Source: Rubrivivax sp. (GTDB taxonomy: Bacteria > Pseudomonadota > Gammaproteobacteria > Burkholderiales > Burkholderiaceae_C). From it: a stretch of DNA of 33,507 nucleotides. Shown in pieces: positions 15,103 through 21,915 of the stretch (the first letter of the stretch is position 1; each line of letters begins with the position of its first letter). Below the pieces are notes generated by a model. It saw only the letters and a list, made by a program, of their open reading frames with translations. It ran no database searches and was not told the origin of the DNA. A program made the position numbers and the translations under genes. Location of the stretch: positions 64,371-97,877 of the forward strand of contig JALHMT010000020.1 in NCBI GenBank assembly GCA_022843905.1, written 5' to 3'.

Positions 15103-16866
15103 ATGACACGAACTGCCCCCTCTACCCGCCGCAGCGCCCGCTGGGCCGTGGCCGTGCTCTGCGCTGCCGCGCTGCTGTCTGCCTGCGGCGGCGGTGATGC
15201 CGATCGCGAAGCCGCTGCCGCTCCCCTGGCTTCGGCCGACGCCCGAAAGTCAGCGCTGGCGCTCGCCGCCGGCGCCACCAATACCAGCACCACGCTGCGC
15301 GACGCCTCCCGGCTGGCCGACCAGGCCACTTTCGGCGCCACCGAGGCGCTGCTCACCACCATCCGCACGCAAGGCGTGGAGGCCTGGCTCGCGGCACAGT
15401 TCGCTGCCACCGGGTCGAGCTACACGCGCGGCGGCGACGCCACCATCCACACCACCCTGGTGGAAGACTTCTGCGCCACGCGCGGTGCGCACTGCTGGCG
15501 CGACTTCTATTCCACCGAGCCGCTGATGTGGGACTTCTACCGCAATGCGGTGACGCAGACCGACCAGTTGCGCCAGCGCATGGCCTTCGCGCTGTCGCAG
15601 ATCAACGTCGTCTCCAATCTCGAGGTCTCGGGCACCTACGGATTCCGCCAGTACCACAACATGCTGCTGGCCAATGCCTTCGGCAACTACCGCGAGGTGC
15701 TGCGCCGCGTGACGCTGTCGCCGGTGATGGGCGACTACCTCGACAACGTCAACAACGACAAGGTCAACCCGAACGAGAACTTCTCGCGCGAGCTGCTGCA
15801 GCTGTTCGCCATCGGCACCTGCAAGCTCAACCTCGACGGCACCCTGGAGAGCGGCCGCTGCGTGCCGACCTACGACAACGAAGCGGTGCGCAACTATGCC
15901 TTCGCCCTGACCGGCTGGACCTACGCGCCCGGCGGCGTCTCGGTGTGGGGCTGCTGGCCCCGCGGCGCCAACTGCACCTTCATGGGTGCCGACATGGTCG
16001 CGGCCACCTCGCTGGCCGACAACCAGGCGCGCCCGCTGCTCGGCGGCTTCAGCGTGCCGGCCGTGCGCACGCCGACGGCGGCGCTGAACACCGTGCTCGA
16101 CTCGCTGATGGCGCAGCCCAGCATGGCCCCTTTCATCGGCAAGCAGATCATCCAGCACCTGGTCAAGAGCAACCCCACGCCGGCCTACGTGGCGCGTGTC
16201 AGCGCGGCCTTCAACAGCGGCCGGTTCGTGGGCGCCACGCGCAGCTTCGGCAGCGGCGTGCGCGGCGACCTCGCCGCCACCGTGGCTGCCGTGCTGCTGG
16301 ACACCGAGGCGCGCAACTCGGCGCCGCCCCTGGTGGCCGAGAAGCTGCGTGAACCGGTGATGACGATGACCGGGCTGCTGCGCGCCCTCAACGGCACGAC
16401 CGATGGTGCTGCGATGGGCTGGTGGTGGGGCGAGGCGATGCGACAGCATGTCTTCCGCTCGCCCTCGGTCTTCAACTTCTTCCCGCCCGACTACCCCATC
16501 ATCGGCACGCGACTGGTGGGCCCGGCCTTCGGCATCTTCAACGTCAACACGGCGTTCTCGCGGCTCAACTACGTCAACCAGCTCGTCGTCTGGGGTGGCA
16601 TGGGCGCGGACAGCTCGATCCCCGGCGCCCTGGGCACGCGCGTCTCTCTGACGGCCTTCGAGGCCGACGCCGACAACCCCACCGTGCTGGTCGACAGGCT
16701 GGCCAACCTGGCCACCGGCGGGCGCATGACCTCGGCCAGCAAGCAGGCGATCGTGAATGCGGTCTCGGTCTGGACCCCCCAGCAGAGCGCCAGCTGGCGC
16801 AACGAGCGGGTGAAGGCTGCCGCCTATCTGGTGTTCGCCTCGCCGGCGTACCAGGTGATGAACTGA
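15103..16866 (+). CDS. DUF1800-family lipoprotein
   Basis: A 587-residue exported protein of the DUF1800 family. The N-terminus is a lipoprotein signal with lipobox LSAC and predicted lipidated Cys28, followed by a Gly/Asp/Ala-rich tether. Family signatures are ASRLADQATFGAT near the start of the mature domain, NPNENFSRELLQLFAIG in the middle and EKLREPVMTM later. The biochemical function of the family is unknown. These genes very often precede a DUF1501 gene, as here, so the two products probably work together outside the cytoplasm. The ATG at 15103 is chosen because GGAGG at 15093-15097 lies 5 nt upstream and the signal peptide starts there; the frame is open further upstream to a GTG at 15025 without support. 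Only 20 bp separate it from the next gene, so they form an operon. Confidence 0.9.
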   Translation: MTRTAPSTRRSARWAVAVLCAAALLSACGGGDADREAAAAPLASADARKSALALAAGATNTSTTLRDASRLADQATFGATEALLTTIRTQGVEAWLAAQFAATGSSYTRGGDATIHTTLVEDFCATRGAHCWRDFYSTEPLMWDFYRNAVTQTDQLRQRMAFALSQINVVSNLEVSGTYGFRQYHNMLLANAFGNYREVLRRVTLSPVMGDYLDNVNNDKVNPNENFSRELLQLFAIGTCKLNLDGTLESGRCVPTYDNEAVRNYAFALTGWTYAPGGVSVWGCWPRGANCTFMGADMVAATSLADNQARPLLGGFSVPAVRTPTAALNTVLDSLMAQPSMAPFIGKQIIQHLVKSNPTPAYVARVSAAFNSGRFVGATRSFGSGVRGDLAATVAAVLLDTEARNSAPPLVAEKLREPVMTMTGLLRALNGTTDGAAMGWWWGEAMRQHVFRSPSVFNFFPPDYPIIGTRLVGPAFGIFNVNTAFSRLNYVNQLVVWGGMGADSSIPGALGTRVSLTAFEADADNPTVLVDRLANLATGGRMTSASKQAIVNAVSVWTPQQSASWRNERVKAAAYLVFASPAYQVMN

Positions 16867-16886
16867 GCGCGACCCAGGAGCACGAC

Positions 16887-18332
16887 ATGAACCGACTCAT
16901 CCCCCCGGCCATCGCGCCCGATCCTCAACGCCGCCGCCTGCTCGGCTGGGGCGGCGCCTCGCTGGCCAGCGCACTGGGCCTCAGCACCGTCGGGTCGACG
17001 CTGCTGACCTCGGCCAGTGCCTCCAGCGACGACTACAAGGCCCTGGTGTGCCTGTTCTTCTTCGGCGGCAACGACGGGATGAACATGGTGGTGCCGCGCG
17101 ACCCCACGCGGCATGCGCAGTACGCCGGCATTCGCGGCGCGCTGGGGCTGCCGCGTGCCGACCTGGTGCCCCTGAACGCAGACTACGGCATGCATCCCGC
17201 GATGGCCGCGCTGGCCCCGGCCTGGGCCGAAGGCGCCCTGTCGGCGGTGCACAACGTGGGCCCGCTGTTCGCGCCGCTGTCGAAGACCGAGTACCGCAGC
17301 GCCGTCAACGGCAGCCCGCTGATCCCCGACAACCTGTTCTCCCACTCCGACCAGCAGTTGCAGTGGGAGGCTTCGTCGACGTCGTCCTTCGAGCGCACCG
17401 GCTGGGGTGGCCGGGCTTCGACCGTGATGGGCACCGTCAATCCGGTGATCTCCTTCGGCGGCAATGCCCGTTTCGGGCTGGGCGCGAACGCCGCGCCCTG
17501 GGTGCTGCCCGGGCCGGGATCGACCTTCGGCGCGGCCGGCTTCGGCACCTGGGCGCCTGTGGCGGCGCGCCGGACGGCCCTGGCGCAGCTGATGAACGAA
17601 CGCCAGAGAAGCCCGATGGCCGAGGTCTATGCGCGCCAGAACCGCGAAGCCTTCGATCTCGAGTCGCGCCTGGCCGGCCTCTTCAGTTTCAACCCCGATC
17701 CGGCGGCCGACCCGAGCGGCATCACCGCGGCCTTCCAGCCCCTGATCAGCGGCAACAGCATCAGCACCGGCATCGCACGGCAGCTCTACCAGGTGGCACG
17801 CTTCGTGGCCAACCGCAACACGGTGCAGGGCAACCGGCAGATCTTCTTCGTGCAGATCGGCGGCTTCGACACCCACTCGGGGCAGATCGCCGGCTCGGCG
17901 GTCAGCGGCGCGCACGCCGACCTGTTGAAGGCCACGGCCGATGGCATGGCCGCCTTCTGGCGCGCGCTGAAGGCCATCGGCATGGGCGACAAGGTCACGC
18001 TGTTCACGCAGAGCGACTTCGGCCGCACCTTCACGCCCAACCAGACCGCGGGCACCGATCACGGCTGGGGCAACGAGCAGATCGTGATGGGCGGGGCGGT
18101 GGCCGGCAACACCACCTATGGCCGCTACCCGGTGCTTTCACTCGGCGGGCCCGACGACGTGGGCGTGCAGTCCTGGGAACTTCAGGGCCGCTGGATTCCC
18201 TCGATCTCGGTGGACCAGTACGCCGCCACCCTGCTGCGCTGGTGGGGGCTGAGCGAGAGCCAGCTCGACCAGGCGCTGCCGAACCTGGCCAACTTCGGCT
18301 CCGCACGCAACGTCGGATTCCTGCGCGCCTGA
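16887..18332 (+). CDS. DUF1501-family Tat-exported protein
   Basis: A 481-residue protein of the DUF1501 family, related to the alkaline-phosphatase/sulfatase fold. The N-terminus carries a twin-arginine signal (RRRLLGWGGASLA) with cleavage probable near an Ala-Ser-Ala around residue 46, so it is likely exported folded. Family motifs are GGNDGMNMVVP early, QIGGFDTHSGQ in the C-terminal half and FGRTFTPNQ followed by GTDHGWGN, which contain likely metal ligands. The enzymatic activity is not established. AGGAG at 16876-16880 lies 6 nt before the ATG. It is the second gene of an operon with the DUF1800 lipoprotein. Its 3' end faces the PhoX gene with a 9-bp gap. Confidence 0.9.
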   Translation: MNRLIPPAIAPDPQRRRLLGWGGASLASALGLSTVGSTLLTSASASSDDYKALVCLFFFGGNDGMNMVVPRDPTRHAQYAGIRGALGLPRADLVPLNADYGMHPAMAALAPAWAEGALSAVHNVGPLFAPLSKTEYRSAVNGSPLIPDNLFSHSDQQLQWEASSTSSFERTGWGGRASTVMGTVNPVISFGGNARFGLGANAAPWVLPGPGSTFGAAGFGTWAPVAARRTALAQLMNERQRSPMAEVYARQNREAFDLESRLAGLFSFNPDPAADPSGITAAFQPLISGNSISTGIARQLYQVARFVANRNTVQGNRQIFFVQIGGFDTHSGQIAGSAVSGAHADLLKATADGMAAFWRALKAIGMGDKVTLFTQSDFGRTFTPNQTAGTDHGWGNEQIVMGGAVAGNTTYGRYPVLSLGGPDDVGVQSWELQGRWIPSISVDQYAATLLRWWGLSESQLDQALPNLANFGSARNVGFLRA

Positions 18333-18346
18333 CCGTCCCGTTCAGG
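18328..18346. terminator. Short stem-loop at the DUF1501 / PhoX convergent junction
   Basis: CCTGA (18328-18332) and TCAGG (18342-18346) form a 5-bp stem whose 9-nt loop is the whole intergenic gap. The pairing includes both TGA stop codons, which are complementary by nature when they face each other, so only two extra pairs are informative. Confidence 0.15.
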
Positions 18347-20270
18347 TACCGATCACGCCGCCATCCGCCTTGCGGATCGCCAGCGTGGCCGATCGTGGCC
18401 GGCCATCGGGCTGGAAGTCGGGCCAGTTCGAGTACCTGCGCGGTGCCGCGGGGTCGGTGCGCGAGTTCGGCGGCTCGCCGGGGTGCTGCACGTTGACGAA
18501 CAGGGTGGTGCCATCCGGCGTCCAGGCCGCACCGCACAGTTCGCAGCCCGACGGACCGCTGAGGAAGCGCCGCACTTCGCCGCTGCGCGGATCACAGGCC
18601 AGCAGCGCGTTGTTGCCCATGCGGGCGAACTCGCCCTGGTGCATGTCGCGCTGGCCCATGTCGCTGGCGATCCACAGCAGGCCGCGCGCGTCGATGCACA
18701 CCGTGTCGGGGCAGGCGAACAGGTCGCCCAGGATGTTGCCCTGCGCCTCGGCGCGGGCGTTGGCAGGGTCGCCGCACAGCAACAGGTGACTCCAGCGGAA
18801 GCCGGTGCCGTCGAAGTCGCCGTCCTCCTTCCAGCGGATCACCTGACCCATCGTGTTGTTGGCGCGCGGGTTGGCGGCGTCCACGCCCGGCTGTCCGGGC
18901 TGTCCGCGCGCGCTGTTGTTGGTCAGCGTGCAGTAGACCTCGCCGGCGGCCTGGTCGATGGCCAGCCACTCCGGCCGGTCCAGCCGCGTCGCACCCAGCA
19001 GGTCCGAGGCCTGGCGCGTCTTGATCACCACCTCGCCGGCATCGGCGAAGCCGTTGGCCGGTGTCAGCGGGCCCTGGCCATGCACCAGCGGCAGCCAGCG
19101 ACCGCTGCCGTCGGCGTCGAAGCGCGCCACGTAGAGCGTGCCGTGGTCCAGCAGTTCGCGGTTCGCCTGCGCGGCGCTGAGGGTCGCCGTGGCCGGCGCG
19201 ATGCGGTCGCGGCTGACGAACTTGTAGAGGTACTCGAAGCGTGCGTCCTCGCCGCTGTAGACCACGGCGCGCTGCCCGCGCGTCACGGCCACCCAGGCGC
19301 CCTCGTGCGCGGCCCGGCCCAGGGCGGTGCGCTTGACGGGCGCGCTGCCGGGGTCCGCGGGATCCACCTCCACGATCCAGCCGAAGCGATGGAACTCGTG
19401 CGGGTGCTTGCGCGCGTCGAAGCGCTCGTCGTGTTCGTACCAGCGAAGGAAGGGCGTGCGCATGCCCCAGCGCCGCTGGTCGGCGGTGGGCGAGGTGCCG
19501 CCCATGAAGTAGCCGGCCCAGTTCTCTTCCCCCGACAGGCAGGTGCCCCAGGGCGTGTGGCCGCTGGCGCAGTTGGACAGGGTGCCCAGCACCTGCCGGC
19601 CCGTGGGGTCGCCGGCGGTGCGCATCAGCACATGGCCGGCGGCGGGTCCGGCGATCCTGTGCGGCGTGTAGCCGGTGATGCGGCGTGCGAAACGCGAGGG
19701 TCTCACGACCTCCCAGCGCTCGCCGCGCAGGCGCACCTCGATCACGCTGATGCCCATCGCCGCCTGCGACTTGCGCACCTTCTCGGCGGTCACCGGCGTC
19801 GCGCCGTCGGGGTGCAGCAGGCCCTCGTCGGTGTACTCGTGGTTGGACACCAGCAGGCCGTGCGACGAACTGCCGTCCAGTGCGTGGAACTGCAGGCCGT
19901 CGTGGTGCATGCCCATCTGCAGCGCCTGGTCGGCGGCGCTGTGGGTGGCATCGGGCCGCCATGGCGGCATGGCGCCGGCGATGCCCACCGGATCGCCCCA
20001 GGGCGCCAGCGCCTGGACCCCGTAGCCTTCGGCGACGAGCGCGGCGTCGGCGCCTGACGCCGGCAGGCTCTTGAAGCCGATGCGCGCCGTCGTGCCCGCG
20101 CCGGCCCCGGCTGCAGCAGCGCAGCCGGACACCCACGGCGCGAACAGCGTTGCCATCGATGCACCGAGACCGAGTTGCAGCAGGGTCCGGCGCTCCGCCA
20201 CCGAGACCTCGTCGAGGCAGGGGTTGCCGCTGCCGTTGCTGGCTTCCGAAGGTGACAGGTGCTTGCTCAT
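18342..20270 (-). CDS. phoX: PhoX-family alkaline phosphatase (DUF839), Tat-exported
   Basis: A 642-residue secreted protein of the PhoX family, calcium- and iron-dependent phosphomonoesterases. A Tat-like signal (ERRTLLQLGLGASMATL) follows an unusually long hydrophilic start of about 26 residues; the region ends VSGCAAAA, so a lipidated Cys is also possible. The family signature is clear: SNCASGHTPWGTCLSGEENW with Cys234 and Glu248/Glu249, HEGAWVAV in the middle, and CGAAWTPDGTTLFVNVQHPG near the C-terminus. PhoX proteins usually release phosphate from organic esters in the periplasm. With the PhoD gene 8 kb away, this is the second unrelated phosphatase in the window. The ATG at 20270 has no strong ribosome site. 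It is divergent from the SDR gene across 88 bp. Confidence 0.92.
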   Translation of the reverse strand: MSKHLSPSEASNGSGNPCLDEVSVAERRTLLQLGLGASMATLFAPWVSGCAAAAGAGAGTTARIGFKSLPASGADAALVAEGYGVQALAPWGDPVGIAGAMPPWRPDATHSAADQALQMGMHHDGLQFHALDGSSSHGLLVSNHEYTDEGLLHPDGATPVTAEKVRKSQAAMGISVIEVRLRGERWEVVRPSRFARRITGYTPHRIAGPAAGHVLMRTAGDPTGRQVLGTLSNCASGHTPWGTCLSGEENWAGYFMGGTSPTADQRRWGMRTPFLRWYEHDERFDARKHPHEFHRFGWIVEVDPADPGSAPVKRTALGRAAHEGAWVAVTRGQRAVVYSGEDARFEYLYKFVSRDRIAPATATLSAAQANRELLDHGTLYVARFDADGSGRWLPLVHGQGPLTPANGFADAGEVVIKTRQASDLLGATRLDRPEWLAIDQAAGEVYCTLTNNSARGQPGQPGVDAANPRANNTMGQVIRWKEDGDFDGTGFRWSHLLLCGDPANARAEAQGNILGDLFACPDTVCIDARGLLWIASDMGQRDMHQGEFARMGNNALLACDPRSGEVRRFLSGPSGCELCGAAWTPDGTTLFVNVQHPGEPPNSRTDPAAPRRYSNWPDFQPDGRPRSATLAIRKADGGVIGT

Positions 20271-20358
20271 GCGGCCAGTGTGCCTTCAAGGCGGAGGCCG
20301 CCCTGACGGCGGACACCGCGGGCGCCCTGTCAGCGTCGCCGGCCTCTAACATCGGGGC
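20271..20358. promoter_or_regulatory. Divergent region phoX / SDR gene with a start-proximal -10
   Basis: This 88-bp region separates the two starts. Toward the SDR gene, TAACAT at 20347-20352 (4 of 6 matches to the -10 consensus) is followed by only 6 nt before the ATG at 20359, and there is no AGGAG-like ribosome site, so a leaderless transcript is possible. A CTGTCA at 20327-20332 looks like half a Pho box, but no second half at the expected spacing was found. Confidence 0.3.
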
Positions 20359-21105
20359 ATGAACAGATCACTGCTCGTCACCGGCGGCAGCCGGGGCATC
20401 GGCGCCGCCACAGCGCGCCTGGCCGCCGCCGCCGGCTGGGACGTGGCCATCAACTACACGCGCGACGAGGCCGCGGCGCAGGCCGTGGCGCAGCAGGTGC
20501 GTGCCCTGGGCCGCCGTGCCCTGGTGCTGCAGGGCGATGTGTCGCGCGAGACCGACGTGCTGGCCCTGTTCGCCGAGTGCGACCGCGCCTTCGGCGCGCT
20601 GCACGGGCTGGTGAACAACGCCGGAGTGGTCGACGTGGCGCAGCGCGTGGACGAGATGAGTGCCGATCGGCTGCAGCGCATGTTCGGCATCAACGTCATC
20701 GGCTCGATGCTCTGCGCGCGCGAGGCGGTGCGCCGCATGAGCACGCGCCGCGGCGGCACGGGCGGCGTCATCGTCAACCTGTCGTCGGCCGCAGCGCGGC
20801 TGGGCTCGCCGGGGCAATACGTCGACTACGCCGCAGCCAAGGCCGCCATCGACGTCTTCACGCTCGGGCTGGCGCGCGAGGTCGCCGCCGAAGGCGTGCG
20901 CGTGAACGCCGTGCGGCCAGGCATCATCGACACGGACATCCACGCCAGCGGCGGCCAGCCCGACCGCGCGCGCCAGGTGGCTCCCCAAGTGCCGATGCAG
21001 CGCGCCGGTACGGCCGACGAAGTGGCCGAGGCCATCGTCTGGCTGCTCGGCGATGCCTCCAGCTACACCACCGCTTCGGTGCTCGACGTCTCCGGTGGAC
21101 GCTGA
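20359..21105 (+). CDS. Short-chain dehydrogenase/reductase
   Basis: A 248-residue classical SDR with Rossmann fold. Visible motifs are the cofactor loop TGGSRGIG (8-15), NNAG (86-89), the catalytic Ser at about 142 (NLSSAAA), and YxxxK with Tyr157 and Lys161. The C-terminus has a normal SDR ending (TTASVLDVSGGR). The protein resembles glucose-1-dehydrogenase and FabG-like reductases; the Arg in the cofactor loop favours NADP(H), but the substrate cannot be assigned. It is divergent from phoX and convergent with rlpA, separated from that stop by 6 bp, and appears to be a single-gene transcript. The start lacks a Shine-Dalgarno sequence. Confidence 0.93.
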   Translation: MNRSLLVTGGSRGIGAATARLAAAAGWDVAINYTRDEAAAQAVAQQVRALGRRALVLQGDVSRETDVLALFAECDRAFGALHGLVNNAGVVDVAQRVDEMSADRLQRMFGINVIGSMLCAREAVRRMSTRRGGTGGVIVNLSSAAARLGSPGQYVDYAAAKAAIDVFTLGLAREVAAEGVRVNAVRPGIIDTDIHASGGQPDRARQVAPQVPMQRAGTADEVAEAIVWLLGDASSYTTASVLDVSGGR

Positions 21106-21111
21106 GGCCGG

Positions 21112-21738
21112 CTAGGGCAGCAGCGCCCGCGCCCGCGGGTCGTCCTCGGCCACGGCGGCGTCGCGCTGCCAGCGGCCGCTGCGGATGTGGTCGAAGGTGA
21201 GCCTTTCCACCACCACCGGCGCCACGTTGGCCAGCACTCCCAGCTTCAGTGCCGCGGTGTAGCTCAGGTCGATGATGCGGCCGGGCACGAAGGGCCCGCG
21301 GTCGTTCACGCGCACCAGCACCTCGCGGCCGTTGGCCGGGTTGCTCACGCGGGCGTAGCTGGGGATGGGCATCGTGGGGTGGGCCGCGGTCATGGCGAAC
21401 ATGTCGTAGCGTTCGCCGCTGGAGGTCGGCCGGCCGTGGAACTTGCGTCCGTACCACGAGGCCAGCCCCTGCTCGCGCAGCGGCGCATCGCCCGTCATCG
21501 GCACGTAGCGCCGGCCCGCCACCACATAAGGCTTGTTCGGGCCGCCGACGCGGATGGGCTCGACGCGCGGCTGCGCGTCGGGCACGCGTTCCAGGTGGGG
21601 CGGGGTGTCGGGGTGCGGCCCGTCCCGGTCGGCAGGGCGTGTCGCGCAGCCCGACAGGGCCAGTGCCAGCATGGCCAAGGTCCATGCCGACCCGGCCGCC
21701 ATCCCTGGCGACTTTCCCGAGGCGGGGGGCAGCTGCAT
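21112..21738 (-). CDS. rlpA: RlpA-family septal lytic transglycosylase lipoprotein
   Basis: A 208-residue lipoprotein: hydrophobic signal with lipobox LSGC and lipidated Cys31, a Pro/Arg-rich tether (about 32-88), then a double-psi beta-barrel (about 90-185) starting GLASWYGRKFHGRPTSSGER. In Pseudomonas RlpA the barrel cleaves glycan strands lacking stem peptides; the catalytic positions known there align here as Glu109, His120 and Asp146 (RVNDRGPF), with the same spacing. The C-terminal SPOR domain that targets many RlpA proteins to denuded peptidoglycan at the septum is absent, so this is a short form. The start at 21738 gives a complete signal; an internal Met (residue 13) is an alternative. 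The codon is preceded by no ribosome site, but TATGCT lies 6 nt upstream of it. Confidence 0.93.
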   Translation of the reverse strand: MQLPPASGKSPGMAAGSAWTLAMLALALSGCATRPADRDGPHPDTPPHLERVPDAQPRVEPIRVGGPNKPYVVAGRRYVPMTGDAPLREQGLASWYGRKFHGRPTSSGERYDMFAMTAAHPTMPIPSYARVSNPANGREVLVRVNDRGPFVPGRIIDLSYTAALKLGVLANVAPVVVERLTFDHIRSGRWQRDAAVAEDDPRARALLP

Positions 21739-21744
21739 CGTGGC

Positions 21745-21750
21745 AGCATA
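21745..21750 (-). promoter_or_regulatory. -10-like hexamer 6 nt before the rlpA ATG
   Basis: On the minus strand TATGCT is followed by GCCACG and then the ATG. Transcription would start at or next to the start codon. The same hexamer at the same distance precedes the caspase-like gene at the right end of the window. No good -35 was found at 16-18 bp upstream, so support is partial. Confidence 0.3.
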
Positions 21751-21855
21751 AACGCGGCCGTGAGGGCCGGGCGCCAGGCCTCCGGCTTGTCCCCTGGCGC
21801 CGTTGCGGCAACCCCGTTATGGTGGACGCCGACGTGGCGGGCAGGAGGGCACTCG

Positions 21856-21915
21856 ATGGCGCGCAGGAAGAGACTTGGCCAGCGGCGACGGCGCCAGCCC
21901 GGAGGGCAGCCGTGA
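21856..21915 (+). CDS. Candidate 19-residue basic leader peptide, coupled to the cyclase-ATPase gene
   Basis: ATG at 21856 is preceded by a consensus ribosome site AGGAGG (21843-21848) at 7 nt. The frame encodes 19 residues, MARRKRLGQRRRRQPGGQP, with eight Arg and one Lys. Its TGA (21913-21915) overlaps the GTG start (21912-21914) of the large cyclase-ATPase in a GTGA tetramer. The internal sequence CCCGGAGGGCAG also supplies the ribosome site for that GTG. The overlap and the strong initiation site suggest translational coupling; the Arg-rich run could make ribosome progress sensitive to arginyl-tRNA supply. Whether the peptide is made or has a role of its own is unknown. Too short for conservation to be judged here. 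Confidence 0.45.
   Translation: MARRKRLGQRRRRQPGGQP

Noticed and set aside
20327..20332. CTGTCA as a Pho box upstream of phoX
   Set aside because: Only one half-site is present. No second copy occurs at the 11-bp spacing a PhoB box needs.
21100..21125. Stem-loop at the SDR / rlpA convergent junction
   Set aside because: Only 4-5 bp of pairing with loops of 13-16 nt was found, not better than chance in this DNA.
21819..21911. Earlier in-frame ATG for the first cyclase-ATPase
   Set aside because: It has no ribosome site, and the 31 extra residues look non-native. The GTG at 21912 has GGAGGG at 5 nt and an overlap with the leader stop.
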